DNA from: Bacillus sp. B15-48
Lineage (GTDB): Bacteria > Bacillota > Bacilli > Bacillales > Cytobacillaceae
Direction of reading: 5' to 3'
Assembly: GCF_016879755.1 (NCBI RefSeq)
Contig: NZ_WOFU01000001.1
Location: 434,001-498,000, forward strand
DNA length: 64,000 nt
Shown: piece by piece, positions 1-8,997 of the stretch
Layout of the letters: the number at the start of each line of letters is the position of its first letter
Position numbering within the stretch: the first letter of the stretch is position 1
Translations under genes and position numbers: made by a program
The notes under the pieces: model-generated
The model's input: only the letters and a program-made list of their open reading frames with translations
Told to the model about the DNA's origin: nothing
The model's database searches: none

Positions 1-1008
1 TTCACAAACACAGCGTTGCTCATCTCCATCAAAGTTCCTTTCGATTAAACATTTTTCTTTAAACTCAGAAATGATTTCCACTTTGTTTGACAATCTTATA
101 TGAATAAAAGCACTATTTAACGAAAGTTCCTGAACGATATGTTTTATTAGTTTCCGAAGTTCTATTTTCAATTCTTCCATAGAAGTAATATTTGCGGGAA
201 TACTATTCAATAAAGTTAACTCACGATTTTGTGTAACAATTTCATTAAAATATTTTTCCTTTGTATTTCTTTCTTTTTCTAAATCATCCAACATCGTATT
301 AAAGGAACGAGTTAGTTTCCCTATTTCATCATTTGGAAAATTATTAATTCGTGAGGTGAAGTCACCCTTTGATACACGCTTTGTTGAATTTACTAATTTC
401 GTAATAGGTAAAGTAATTACACTTGTTAATCCATGGACTATTAAAAAAGACAAAACCAGTCCAATAAACATGGTACTAAACATTTGTGTGGTCACATCGT
501 TTATTGCCTGTTTTAATGAATCCTCCCTAAGTCCCACACGTGCTGTTCCAAAGAATTCCCTGCCAATTGGTACAGCAACATCACGAATCGTTCCTTTTTC
601 AGAATCAAACATCACTAAATTAACAGCCTCTTCTTTTGCTTGGTTAATTCCCTTTAACTCTTTACTAATTTTCTCTTGACCATACGTATGAACAATCGGT
701 CTACCCCGCTCATTTAAAATAAAAACATATTCAATGTCATTATTATTACTTTTTGTATCGTTCACAAGCTTTTGTAGCGCATAAATATTATTCGTTAACA
801 ATAGATCACTGCTTTTAGCTGCCACATCACTTCCAATTGAACTAACCCGATCGTCTAACTGTTTAGATAGGGTTTCTGTAATGGAATGACGGATACTGAA
901 TAGGCTATTTATCGTTACTAAAATGATGACAGCGAACACCATGCCATAAATTTTGCTGTGTATGGAAACGCTCGAAAAAAAATCTAGTAGTTTTCTTCTC
1001 TTTTTCAC
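1..1008 (-). CDS. Sensor histidine kinase, N-terminal part (runs off left edge)
   Basis: The reverse strand is open from a GTG at 1008 to the window edge, 336 codons without a stop. GGAGG lies 7 bases before the GTG, and the start overlaps the stop of the upstream PhnD-like gene (GTGA). The product has a membrane segment near residues 20-40, an extracytoplasmic sensor region with a VFILNERGRPIVHTYGQ stretch, a second membrane segment near 190-210, a HAMP linker (LPITKLVNSTKRVSKGDF), a coiled stretch and the beginning of a GAF-like domain. The kinase core must lie outside the window. Overlap with an oxyanion-binding lipoprotein suggests the two form one signalling unit for the neighbouring reductase. 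A cyclase or other output cannot be excluded because the C-terminus is missing. Confidence 0.8.
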   Translation of the reverse strand, partial: MKKRRKLLDFFSSVSIHSKIYGMVFAVIILVTINSLFSIRHSITETLSKQLDDRVSSIGSDVAAKSSDLLLTNNIYALQKLVNDTKSNNNDIEYVFILNERGRPIVHTYGQEKISKELKGINQAKEEAVNLVMFDSEKGTIRDVAVPIGREFFGTARVGLREDSLKQAINDVTTQMFSTMFIGLVLSFLIVHGLTSVITLPITKLVNSTKRVSKGDFTSRINNFPNDEIGKLTRSFNTMLDDLEKERNTKEKYFNEIVTQNRELTLLNSIPANITSMEELKIELRKLIKHIVQELSLNSAFIHIRLSNKVEIISEFKEKCLIERNFDGDEQRCVCE

Positions 1009-1955
1009 GACGAATCCTCCATTAAATGTAAGGCGTCTCTAATTGGTTGATAGTTTTCTCGATTAATAGGTACGTATGCTTCAATTAATAACTCCCTTAA
1101 AATATTCTGCCCAACTGGATCGTCCTTTAATTGTAAAAAGATCTTTTGAATCTCTGTTTTTAGATGGGGGTCAATTTTATGGGAAACAACTACTGGAGGT
1201 GATCCTGCCCAAGGGCCCTTTTCTATAATTCTAAGTTGCATTGCATCTTCATTTTCTATTTCTATAAGCATATCAAAAGTTATACCATCTACAGTTGCTG
1301 CATCAACAGCACCTCTAGCAACAGCCTTTACTGAGTAATCGTGACTATATGTGTAAAAAGTTTCTTCAAAAAAACCTTCCTTAGTGTAATTTCGTTTATC
1401 TAACATTTCAAGTAATGCTAATCTTCCTGTATAAGAATATGAATCTACAAATGCAAATGTTTTTCCTTTTAAATCTTCTAATGTTTCATATTCACTGTTT
1501 TTATGAGTGATAACATACGATTGATAAACATCTTTACCACCAATAATGGTGGTGGCAATATCCTCCATGTACCCTTCACTTGTACCGATAACATAAGAAA
1601 GGGAGCAAATAAAAGCTAAATCTACTTTCCCATCTTTAAGAAGTTCATTAACTTCCTCATAAGTTTGTTTTTGTATCCTTGTGATTGGCTTACCTAGATT
1701 ATCTTCTAAATAATTTAGAAGTAAGTCATATTTATATTTAGTTTCCTCTGGAGATACCACTGAAGCGAATGCTACACGGATGGAATCAATGACATCTGTT
1801 GATTCTGTAGTTTGTTTCGTTTCAACATCCATACTATCCATCGTTTCAAGTAAAGAGATATACGGTTGTTCTGGTTTTGTATCACAAGCTATTAATAAAA
1901 AGATTGATATCAATATAAAAACAAACTTTTTTATAATAATCACTCCTCGTACCAC
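1005..1955 (-). CDS. PhnD-like phosphate/phosphonate-family binding lipoprotein, probable oxyanion sensor
   Basis: About 310 residues. The N-terminal signal ends in a lipobox-like LLIAC, so the protein is probably a lipoprotein anchored outside the membrane. It resembles PhnD-type binding proteins: IRVAFASVVSPEETKYKYD near residue 58, a DLAFICSLSYV segment, and GKTFAFVDSYSYTGRLAL. It overlaps the sensor kinase start by four bases. Established knowledge: PhnD-like proteins are paired with sensor kinases next to arsenate and arsenite respiratory clusters (ArrT, ArxX types) and form the sensor half of tetrathionate TtrS. I infer oxyanion sensing rather than uptake, since no ABC permease genes are present. 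The start is uncertain: the first GTG (1955) has no ribosome site, and AGGAG sits almost on the next GTG (1943), so a rare ATT or ATA start is possible. Confidence 0.75.
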   Translation of the reverse strand: MVRGVIIIKKFVFILISIFLLIACDTKPEQPYISLLETMDSMDVETKQTTESTDVIDSIRVAFASVVSPEETKYKYDLLLNYLEDNLGKPITRIQKQTYEEVNELLKDGKVDLAFICSLSYVIGTSEGYMEDIATTIIGGKDVYQSYVITHKNSEYETLEDLKGKTFAFVDSYSYTGRLALLEMLDKRNYTKEGFFEETFYTYSHDYSVKAVARGAVDAATVDGITFDMLIEIENEDAMQLRIIEKGPWAGSPPVVVSHKIDPHLKTEIQKIFLQLKDDPVGQNILRELLIEAYVPINRENYQPIRDALHLMEDSS

Positions 1956-2111
1956 AGAATATAAAGTAAAAATATCATTTAGCTCTTGGATTGATATTAA
2001 AAGAGCTTAAGGTACTATGTTCAATTATACACAATGTATGAGGATATTTAGGGAAACCTATTAAAATGTCAACAAAGTGTTGAATAATTACAAAAAAACT
2101 TTTTTCAAATA

Positions 2112-2142
2112 CAAAAAAGCTGTTAATGTGGATTAACAGCTT
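2112..2142 (-). terminator. Rho-independent terminator of the reductase operon
   Basis: An 11-bp perfect stem (arms 2117-2127 and 2132-2142, loop GTGG) is followed on the minus strand by TTTTTTG. It lies 32 bases after the NrfD-like gene and separates the reductase operon from the sensor pair. Confidence 0.9.
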
Positions 2143-2173
2143 CATTAATTCTATAATTTATTTTAATTCATCT

Positions 2174-3316
2174 CTAGCTAATTTTTGCTGGCTTTGCTTC
2201 TATTACTTTAGGGTCTTCATGGGTGTGAGCATCAAGATTAAACATCTTAACACCAAACATATAAATTAGAATGGATCCAGCTATACCACCGAGTATCAGT
2301 GACCACTCAGCAAAAGTACCTGTATAGGTTGCCACTTCTCCATATGGTTGAACGAGTTGCCCACCAATAACTGTAATATACTTGTCGACGAACATACCAA
2401 TGAGCACTAGAGATGCTGCGATGACAAGTTTCATTGGTGTTCTATTTCTCATCAGTATAAATAGGGGAATAATTAACCCGAGGGTAATAACGACACCCCA
2501 GAATACCGTTGAATATAAACCATTTAGTACAATGCCAAAACTATCGGCCCCTACGTAAAATAATGTGATCAAACGCCATAAATGAAACCCTAATGCAACC
2601 GCTAAAAGAATGGCCATCGCCTTTCCAGTATAGCTTAATATTTCTTTTAGTCTGTAACTCATTGATTCTTTCGTAATTTTATAGGTTAATATAGTAGCAA
2701 TTAATATGGTGGCCATCCCCGTTATTAATGCAGAAAGGACAAAGAATAATGGTAAGGCACCACCAAACCAAAGTGGTCTTGTAAATACCGTGGCAAAGAT
2801 CCCACCTAATATACTCGTTGCTGCTACTGCCCCACAAAGAGTAACATAGGAAGAAATTTTTACAGCTTTTTCATTTCCCGTCTGTACGGAATAAAACTCA
2901 AACAACAATACAACTAAATAAATTCCATAAGTGGCTCCCATCCACCACATAGGAGCTTGTAAATTTGGCGAAGTAATAAAATAAAATACTCGATCCAGTC
3001 TGCCTAGATCCATGGTCAATATTAATAAAGCTGGAATGATAACTGAAATTGCTAAATATAGAGAGCGTTTACTGATTATTTCAAACCTCTCGAACCCTAA
3101 TGCATGCCCAAATGTTGAGACTAAACACATCCCACTGGCAGCTAAAGCTAAAAAGACATAAGCGACAATCAATAAATTCCAAGGCACTTGATCTGTTGAA
3201 CCAAAAACGACTTGACCCTGAACCAACGTATTTACCATACTGAAGATCCCAATGCCCATAGTAGCAACTGCCACTAAAATAATGGCTAATATTTTTTTCG
3301 GTAAATTGACGACCAT
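2174..3316 (-). CDS. NrfD/PsrC-type membrane anchor subunit of the reductase (ArrC-like)
   Basis: A 380-residue, very hydrophobic protein with about ten membrane segments, typical of the NrfD/PsrC family that oxidises menaquinol and passes electrons to an Fe-S subunit of a molybdenum reductase. GGAGG stands 7 bases before the ATG. It is the last gene of the five-gene operon and precedes the terminator. Arr clusters of Gram-positive bacteria often have such an anchor (ArrC), unlike Shewanella, which uses CymA. Its partner by context is the ArrB-like subunit. The membrane topology and family are clear; the exact electron-transfer role is inferred. Confidence 0.85.
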   Translation of the reverse strand: MVVNLPKKILAIILVAVATMGIGIFSMVNTLVQGQVVFGSTDQVPWNLLIVAYVFLALAASGMCLVSTFGHALGFERFEIISKRSLYLAISVIIPALLILTMDLGRLDRVFYFITSPNLQAPMWWMGATYGIYLVVLLFEFYSVQTGNEKAVKISSYVTLCGAVAATSILGGIFATVFTRPLWFGGALPLFFVLSALITGMATILIATILTYKITKESMSYRLKEILSYTGKAMAILLAVALGFHLWRLITLFYVGADSFGIVLNGLYSTVFWGVVITLGLIIPLFILMRNRTPMKLVIAASLVLIGMFVDKYITVIGGQLVQPYGEVATYTGTFAEWSLILGGIAGSILIYMFGVKMFNLDAHTHEDPKVIEAKPAKIS

Positions 3317-3352
3317 GTGATTCCCTCCTTAAATGTGATACATGTATCGTTT

Positions 3353-4444
3353 TCATAGATTATGGAGCAGCAATTTTTTTCTCATTTCCCTTAATTGGCA
3401 CTCTTCACAAAAATGCTCCGTTTCTAACTTTTGTTCTCCACACTTTGGACACTCATTCAAGCTTTGTTCCTGAAGAATAATCTCCGTTGTAAGGTCTTCA
3501 AAATTTATTTGTTTTTTTGTTATTTTAGAGCAGAAATTAGTACATAAATCACAATCAATGCACCGTTCGGTCTGAAAAACTAAAGATTTACTTTCTTTCG
3601 TTTCTGCTAATTTCAGAGCGCCAGTCGGGCATATGGTAGAACATTTCTGACATAAATGACAATCACTTTCTACTTTAACATTCGCTACACTAAGCTTTTC
3701 TCTTAAATTGCACGGAACGGCACCTTGTAACTTTCTTTTCTTTAAAAAAGCGGAAAAATATTCTCGCCTTTCTGGGAGTTGCAGTTTGTTTTTCAAGGTA
3801 ATTGAAGGATTAAAAGAATCAAAAAGGAACAGAGCTATTTGATTTTTCTTTTCATTTGTGTAAGAAAACAGTTCTCTTCTCGATAATTTCCTTTTTGCAG
3901 ATACCTTTTGTTCCTTTTTACTAATCATTTCAACCTTCGTCTTTAAACAACTGAGGTTATTCCAGTCATTCACCCACTCTAAGTTGCCATCAAAATTTTT
4001 ATTTTGCTTACAAGATTGACATTTATGTTCATCATAAAATATTTGAGTGTTCTTTTCATAAAGGTCTGCAATCATTAACATCTCAGGCAGGAGAGATGAC
4101 ATACAAGGTAGGATTACTTCTGATACATTATTGCTCTCCTTTTGTTCCTCACAAGTAAAACAAACTGCTTCACAGCTCTTAATTTGCTTTTCGTATTTAT
4201 GAAGTTGTTCGAACTCATAGTTTAAAGCTTCTGTCGGACACTGATGAATACAAAGTTTACAATCGGAACACTTATCACTCTCAAATATCAATTTTTCATC
4301 AGAAACCTTTAAAGCATGTTGGGGGCAAATATCAACACAATTTGAGCAGTGAGAATATTTACTGCGATTTTTCAAACAGCGGGACTCATCTAAGCGAACA
4401 AAACTTTTATCTATAATTCTTTTCATTAAAAAATTTTGCCACAT
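3353..4444 (-). CDS. Multi-cluster 4Fe-4S ferredoxin-type protein of the reductase operon
   Basis: A 363-residue cytoplasmic protein with two pairs of 4Fe-4S motifs. The N-terminal pair (CSNCVDICPQHAL, CSDCKLCIHQCPTEAL) and C-terminal pair (CHLCQKCSTICPTGAL, CIDCDLCTNFC) flank a poorly conserved, Lys-rich middle. The last 40 residues hold a zinc-ribbon-like CPKC...CEEC. No signal peptide is seen, so it should act inside the cell, unlike the TAT-exported reductase. GGAGG precedes the first ATG by 10 bases. It lies between the chaperone and the NrfD anchor. A role in electron supply or in cofactor or chaperone maturation is possible; the sequence does not decide. It is not part of the minimal Arr, Ttr or Phs sets. 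Confidence 0.7.
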   Translation of the reverse strand: MWQNFLMKRIIDKSFVRLDESRCLKNRSKYSHCSNCVDICPQHALKVSDEKLIFESDKCSDCKLCIHQCPTEALNYEFEQLHKYEKQIKSCEAVCFTCEEQKESNNVSEVILPCMSSLLPEMLMIADLYEKNTQIFYDEHKCQSCKQNKNFDGNLEWVNDWNNLSCLKTKVEMISKKEQKVSAKRKLSRRELFSYTNEKKNQIALFLFDSFNPSITLKNKLQLPERREYFSAFLKKRKLQGAVPCNLREKLSVANVKVESDCHLCQKCSTICPTGALKLAETKESKSLVFQTERCIDCDLCTNFCSKITKKQINFEDLTTEIILQEQSLNECPKCGEQKLETEHFCEECQLREMRKKLLLHNL

Positions 4445-4463
4445 GTCCCTACCCCCTCCTTCT

Positions 4464-5096
4464 TTAATTAATTGTTGGCTTAGCTTTTAATTCTTCTCTC
4501 TCTGCCATAACAACATTTGCGGTTAACTCACCAAGAGTACGATAAAAGTCGAGATTTGCTCTTCCTAATAATTGTTCTTTAAAAGGCATAACCCACTTAC
4601 TTAAATGTGTGTGAATGAACTTAGTCAAAATATGAAGATGTGATACCTCATTTGTCTCCACATATTGATAGTAGAGATAATATACAAATTCCAATTCTAC
4701 TTTAATATGATCAGGAACATCCTTAAAACCTTCCGAGATGGCAATGCCTGCTTCGTGATAGATTTTTTCCGCATATGTGGTGGACTCACCTTGCAGCTGT
4801 CGACCACTTTCTAAATAAATAGAACTATAAGGTGGAGCCAATACATCGAAAGGCCCTATAAACAATTTAGCGTGTTCCACTGTTAAATTAGTTAATTCCT
4901 TGTCTAAGGTGTACAAGTTATTAAACTCTTCCTCTAACTTTTCCGATAATGTGACAAGGTCAGGATAAAGAGCTACTAAACTACTTTTTAATGGTTCAAA
5001 AAAAGATAGCAAACGATCACTTGGTTTGTTATATAGTTCTGATAAACATTTGTATAGGTTTGCTTTATGCTGAAATACTCCTAAATTTTCTCCCAT
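4464..5096 (-). CDS. arrD: TorD/DmsD-family chaperone for the molybdenum subunit (ArrD-like)
   Basis: A 210-residue, all-helical-looking protein with the TorD family pattern, including LTVEHAKLFIGP followed by PPYSSIYLESG around residues 70-95 and a C-terminal FYRTLGELTANVV helix. TorD proteins bind the twin-arginine leader of molybdoenzymes and hold them until the cofactor is inserted. Position directly after the Fe-S subunit gene and within the operon of a TAT-signal-bearing reductase supports this role. The symbol follows from the cluster assignment and would change if the enzyme is not an arsenate reductase. Confidence 0.8.
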   Translation of the reverse strand: MGENLGVFQHKANLYKCLSELYNKPSDRLLSFFEPLKSSLVALYPDLVTLSEKLEEEFNNLYTLDKELTNLTVEHAKLFIGPFDVLAPPYSSIYLESGRQLQGESTTYAEKIYHEAGIAISEGFKDVPDHIKVELEFVYYLYYQYVETNEVSHLHILTKFIHTHLSKWVMPFKEQLLGRANLDFYRTLGELTANVVMAEREELKAKPTIN

Positions 5097-5135
5097 ACCG
5101 TTGCCACTCCTCTTTAGTTAGCTTAAAAATTACGA

Positions 5136-5819
5136 TTAGAAACTTCGTAAATAGAATACTTTTGGTTTTGTCCCAAGGTCTTCTCGCAAGGCTTTATGGT
5201 CATGTCTTAGTAACTCATGAATGCGGTCATTAGGATCATTTAAATCCCCTACATATCTTGCTTCCGCTGGACAACGACTTACACAGTATGGTTGCTCACC
5301 ACGTGCTAAACGATGATCACACATCTGACATTTTTCTACAATTCCCCGGTAGCGAACTGCTTCATAGTTATACGCTCTTTCAGGGTTATAATAAGGCACT
5401 GGAGCACCTGTTGCTTTCTTAATCTCAGCAGGCGTTGCAGACATCTCACTCCAGGCTTCTTCCTCGTTCCAATATTGGTGAGGGTCTTTTTTATTGAAAC
5501 AAATAACACCGTAAGGACAAGAGGCCATACAACTTTTACATCCAATACACTTATCTGCATCATGTAAAGTTAACCCGTTTTCATCTTTATACATTGCCTT
5601 TACTGGACATGCTTTTACACATGGTGCATTATCACAGTGATTACATAACGTTGGAATATACTCATATTTTGTATTAGGGAAAGTCCCCGATTCATTGATA
5701 ATATGGTGAGACCAGTTCATTCCTGTATCTGTATTATTTTCACTTTTACATGAGATGGAACAGGCTGCACAACCAATACAAGCCTGCAAATCAATCGTCA
5801 TTGCATAATTTTTAGCCAT
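5136..5819 (-). CDS. arrB: Four-cluster Fe-S electron-transfer subunit (ArrB-like)
   Basis: 227 residues from the ATG at 5819, chosen because GGAGG lies 8 bases upstream. A GTG 9 bases earlier falls inside the ribosome site. Four Cys clusters are visible: CIGCAACSISC, CNHCDNAPCVKACP, CIGCKSCMASCP and CQMCDHRLARGEQPYCVSRC, the DmsB/NrfC pattern that binds four [4Fe-4S] centres. The stretches MNWSHHI, GTFPNTKYEYIPTLCNHCD and CPYGVICFNKKDPHQYW closely match my memory of ArrB proteins. It would carry electrons from the NrfD anchor to the catalytic subunit on the outer face of the membrane. It has no leader of its own and would be co-exported with the TAT-signal-bearing subunit. Confidence 0.87.
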   Translation of the reverse strand: MAKNYAMTIDLQACIGCAACSISCKSENNTDTGMNWSHHIINESGTFPNTKYEYIPTLCNHCDNAPCVKACPVKAMYKDENGLTLHDADKCIGCKSCMASCPYGVICFNKKDPHQYWNEEEAWSEMSATPAEIKKATGAPVPYYNPERAYNYEAVRYRGIVEKCQMCDHRLARGEQPYCVSRCPAEARYVGDLNDPNDRIHELLRHDHKALREDLGTKPKVFYLRSF

Positions 5820-5838
5820 TATTGTCACCTCCGTAATT

Positions 5839-8391
5839 TTATACTTTTTCTATTTTTACTCGAGATTGTCCACCATGTCTTGCACCGCTTCCGCTCATCG
5901 CTTCATGAACTGGTGCTAAAATTGTATTATTGTTGCCTCCGCGGGCTATTTGCTTTTTCCTATCTAAAGATGCGATATGTCCGTAGGCCCAGTGCCCTTG
6001 ACCATAACACTTAGATACAATTCCAGGACGAGTACCTTCCCAAAGTTTTACTTTAACCGTAATTGTTCCTGTTAAGGTTGTTAACTTAACCATATCTCCA
6101 TTGACAACTCCAAGCTTCTTCGCATCAATTGGATTTATTTTCACCACATCATCCCACGCTTCGTCACCCGGGTCGACATCTTTAAATTCTTGATACCAAG
6201 AACAGTTTGCAGATCTTGCTTCTCGATTTAATTTAGAACGATGCTCTGTGAAAATAAATGGATATTCAGATTCATCTCCAACACGGTAAGCTGGTTCGTA
6301 GTGAGGAACAAAAGCAAACTCGCCCCGTTCTGTCTGCAGAGCCGCTTCCATCACATCATCGATAGTGGCATTATGTTTATCGGCGTGCTGCTGTAATGCG
6401 TCTTTCAGGGTTTCACTATAAAACTCGAAATTCCCTGTTACGGTTCCCCAGTTTCCATCCCATTTTTGGCGGAAACGATATGGAATAGAGTTCCAAGTAC
6501 CAATTTGCTTCAGCTCTTCCCAGCCGTTTATTCTGTCACCTTCTTTTTCAACAGAAGGATCCCAAAGTGGTTGAGTATACATTTTCACAGCTATTTCATT
6601 AAACTCCAAGCCGTTTTCAGGTTTCTTACCAGTTTCCGGGTCGGTAAATTCAGTTCTATAATAGTCGATTAAATTAGAGAATCCTTTTCTTTCTAATGCT
6701 TCTGCAAGCATCCATGAGATTTCTGTCTCATCAATTTTCACATCAAAAGGAGATTTAATGATTTCATTTTGCATATGAAGGTGACGGTACAAATTACCGT
6801 TACTTCCCCTTACAGCTCCTAATGCTTCAAACATATGATGTGCACATGGCAATACAATATCTGCAAAATGTGTTTGTTCCGCCGGGTTAACTGTCATGTG
6901 AACCATAAATGGTAATTTCGCAAGAGCTTCATCCCAACGGTCTGTCCCTTGATTACTAAAGTTAAAATTGGTCCAATAGCTTAAAACTACTTTTAATTGG
7001 TAAGGATCTTCGGATAAAATCGAATCGGCTATTGTGTTGGTAAGCTTTACTCCACCAGATTTACTGTCTTTTAAGGCTGGATACGCTAGTCTACCACCGT
7101 AGTCTACCCTCGGCATACTTTTCCCTTTTTCAGCGATAGAGTCAATGTAATTATCGATACTAGGGAAACTGTTAACTGGAACACTTTCTCCACCGCAAAT
7201 AACTCCTCCTTCATTGTCCGCAGACCCTACTAAAGCATTTAAGGCTGCCTGGGCCATCGCCGTATATCCACCACGCACTACCATACTTGATCCTGGCGAA
7301 GAGAAAGAAATGGCTTTTGGAGCTGCTCTTCCAAAGTCTCTTGCAACGCGATAAATCTGTTCTACCGGAATGCCTGTGCGTTCCGCAGCCCACTCAGGTG
7401 TAGCATCTTTAAGAGCAATGTTCCACCATTTTACAAGCCCGTATGTTTGTATTTCTTCAAAGTCTTGTTCACTTACTGTCTTTCCAGTCTTAAAACGGTT
7501 TACCCCATCTTTGAAATCTCCTACAAACGGTTTATACCATAACTCCTCAGTCAAAAGTACGTGAGCAAAAGCTACTGCTAGTGCTCCATCCTCTCCTGGT
7601 ATAACAGGGAGCCATTCATCTGCTTTTGCAGCAGTGGTCGATAATCTCGGATCTATACAAGCAATCCTTGTTTGATCTTTAAATCTACCAAAAATACTTG
7701 CAGTATGTGGTACTTGGCGATTAGAAGCAATTGGATCTGCTCCCCATAAAATTTCATAAAATGCATTTTCATGATCATAATCTGCGTAACCCCAATATCT
7801 TTCGGTGTAATATCTTCCAAATTTCTCCGATTCTGCACATATGGATGAGTGAGAGACATTGTTAGGGCTTCCAATAATCTTTGGTAAACTATCGTATAGA
7901 ATTGAGTTTACTGCTGTATAACGACCACGCCACACAGAAAATTTATGTGTCTCATTATTTTCTCGAAGTTCCATAATTTTTTCAGCAATGATATCCATTG
8001 CTTCTTCCCAACTTATTGGTACAAATCCTGGATCTTCATCTCTTCCTTTTTTCGGGTTGGTTCTTTTCATTGGCTGTTTAACACGATCCGGGTCATATAC
8101 TTGTTGTAATGCTATGTGAGAACGTACACAAGCGTGACCATGGTTTGCTTTCGCATTAGGATTCCCCCTAACTTTCGTTGCTCGACCGTCAACGCGATAA
8201 ATTTGAACGGCACACCATGCTGTACACCCTTGACAGGTACTTGCAATCCATTCACCTTGAGGTTCATTGGTTGCAGAAGCCTCTGTTTTTTTCGTGAAAG
8301 CGTTTAAAGCAGGCTTCGTTTGACTGGCACCTACTGCAAAAAGACCACTTGCTGCTGATAATTTTAAGAAATGTCTACGATTTACCTTCAC
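5839..8391 (-). CDS. arrA: TAT-exported molybdopterin oxidoreductase, probable respiratory arsenate reductase catalytic subunit
   Basis: I set the start at GTG 8391 (850 residues) because GGAGGTG lies 6 bases upstream. It leaves a compact twin-arginine leader (VNRRHFLKLSAASG). A longer frame reaches an ATG at 8466 without a good ribosome site. A [4Fe-4S] motif follows: C53, C56, C60, C88. An RGRY loop (R155-Y158) precedes Cys185, the expected Mo ligand, by exactly 27 residues; Lys190 and Tyr202 follow. This spacing equals what I recall for the substrate-binding R165, Y166, C193, K198 and Y210 of Shewanella ArrA. Related selenate, tetrathionate or arsenite (Arx) enzymes are the alternatives; the RGRY loop argues against Arx. 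No ars resistance genes are in the window. Confidence 0.85.
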   Translation of the reverse strand: MKVNRRHFLKLSAASGLFAVGASQTKPALNAFTKKTEASATNEPQGEWIASTCQGCTAWCAVQIYRVDGRATKVRGNPNAKANHGHACVRSHIALQQVYDPDRVKQPMKRTNPKKGRDEDPGFVPISWEEAMDIIAEKIMELRENNETHKFSVWRGRYTAVNSILYDSLPKIIGSPNNVSHSSICAESEKFGRYYTERYWGYADYDHENAFYEILWGADPIASNRQVPHTASIFGRFKDQTRIACIDPRLSTTAAKADEWLPVIPGEDGALAVAFAHVLLTEELWYKPFVGDFKDGVNRFKTGKTVSEQDFEEIQTYGLVKWWNIALKDATPEWAAERTGIPVEQIYRVARDFGRAAPKAISFSSPGSSMVVRGGYTAMAQAALNALVGSADNEGGVICGGESVPVNSFPSIDNYIDSIAEKGKSMPRVDYGGRLAYPALKDSKSGGVKLTNTIADSILSEDPYQLKVVLSYWTNFNFSNQGTDRWDEALAKLPFMVHMTVNPAEQTHFADIVLPCAHHMFEALGAVRGSNGNLYRHLHMQNEIIKSPFDVKIDETEISWMLAEALERKGFSNLIDYYRTEFTDPETGKKPENGLEFNEIAVKMYTQPLWDPSVEKEGDRINGWEELKQIGTWNSIPYRFRQKWDGNWGTVTGNFEFYSETLKDALQQHADKHNATIDDVMEAALQTERGEFAFVPHYEPAYRVGDESEYPFIFTEHRSKLNREARSANCSWYQEFKDVDPGDEAWDDVVKINPIDAKKLGVVNGDMVKLTTLTGTITVKVKLWEGTRPGIVSKCYGQGHWAYGHIASLDRKKQIARGGNNNTILAPVHEAMSGSGARHGGQSRVKIEKV

Positions 8392-8405
8392 AAGATACAC
8401 CTCCA
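8383..8405 (-). promoter_or_regulatory. Ribosome binding site that decides the arrA start
   Basis: On the minus strand ATGGAGGTGTATCTTGTG shows GGAGGTG followed after six bases by GTG. This makes GTG 8391 the start. The ATG within the same stretch overlaps the ribosome site and cannot use it. Confidence 0.75.
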
Positions 8406-8680
8406 TATTAATCTCTTCTCTTCTTACTTGACTTTTATTTTTAATCTTTTTGAGTACCTTCTTCATTTATAATGTATTTCATTAGTAGATTCTCTAAACT
8501 TCTTAAATGAGTAACCCATGCCTTTCCTATTTTATAAACTAAAAACTTAATGGTTGATATTCATAGCTAAACGCCTAGGAAACTTACCAAAATTTGAATA
8601 TTTTGTATTTCCTTTTAGTTTCTTTTTCCGGTAGTTAGTGGACTTTTTCACATAATAGATAAAAAATTCAAGCGCCTTAA

Positions 8681-8887
8681 TCACAATTCATGTTTCTTAT
8701 AATTTTCATCAATTTTCTCTTGCTCGGTTATATTCTCTTCTTGAGTAAGCTCTCTAGTAGATTTCTTAAACTCCTTCAATGTATCACCAATTGCCTTCCC
8801 CATTTCTGGTAATTTTTTTGGCCCAAAAATAACTAAAGCGATGACTAAAATGAGAATTAAGCCGGGTATTCCAATATTTGAAAACAT
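8681..8887 (-). CDS. tatA: TatA-type twin-arginine translocase subunit
   Basis: 68 residues: a short outside segment, one membrane helix (about residues 6-21), the [10 protein letters not shown] hinge, an amphipathic helix ([15 protein letters not shown]) and a charged tail. This is the full TatA architecture and length. The TatA ring forms the pore for folded exported proteins. It lies about 290 bases before the arrA start on the same strand, so it may serve export of the reductase specifically. No tatC is in the window. The gap between tatA and arrA shows no clear terminator, and co-transcription is possible. Confidence 0.92.
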   Translation of the reverse strand: MFSNIGIPGLILILVIALVIFGPKKLPEMGKAIGDTLKEFKKSTRELTQEENITEQEKIDENYKKHEL

Positions 8888-8997
8888 ACTCCCCCTCCTT
8901 ATTAATACCTTAAATTTTATTACTCCATAATAATGATGGATTAGATGTTTATTTTTATCACAACTTCATTTTCTTATATTCACGCTAAAATCAACTA

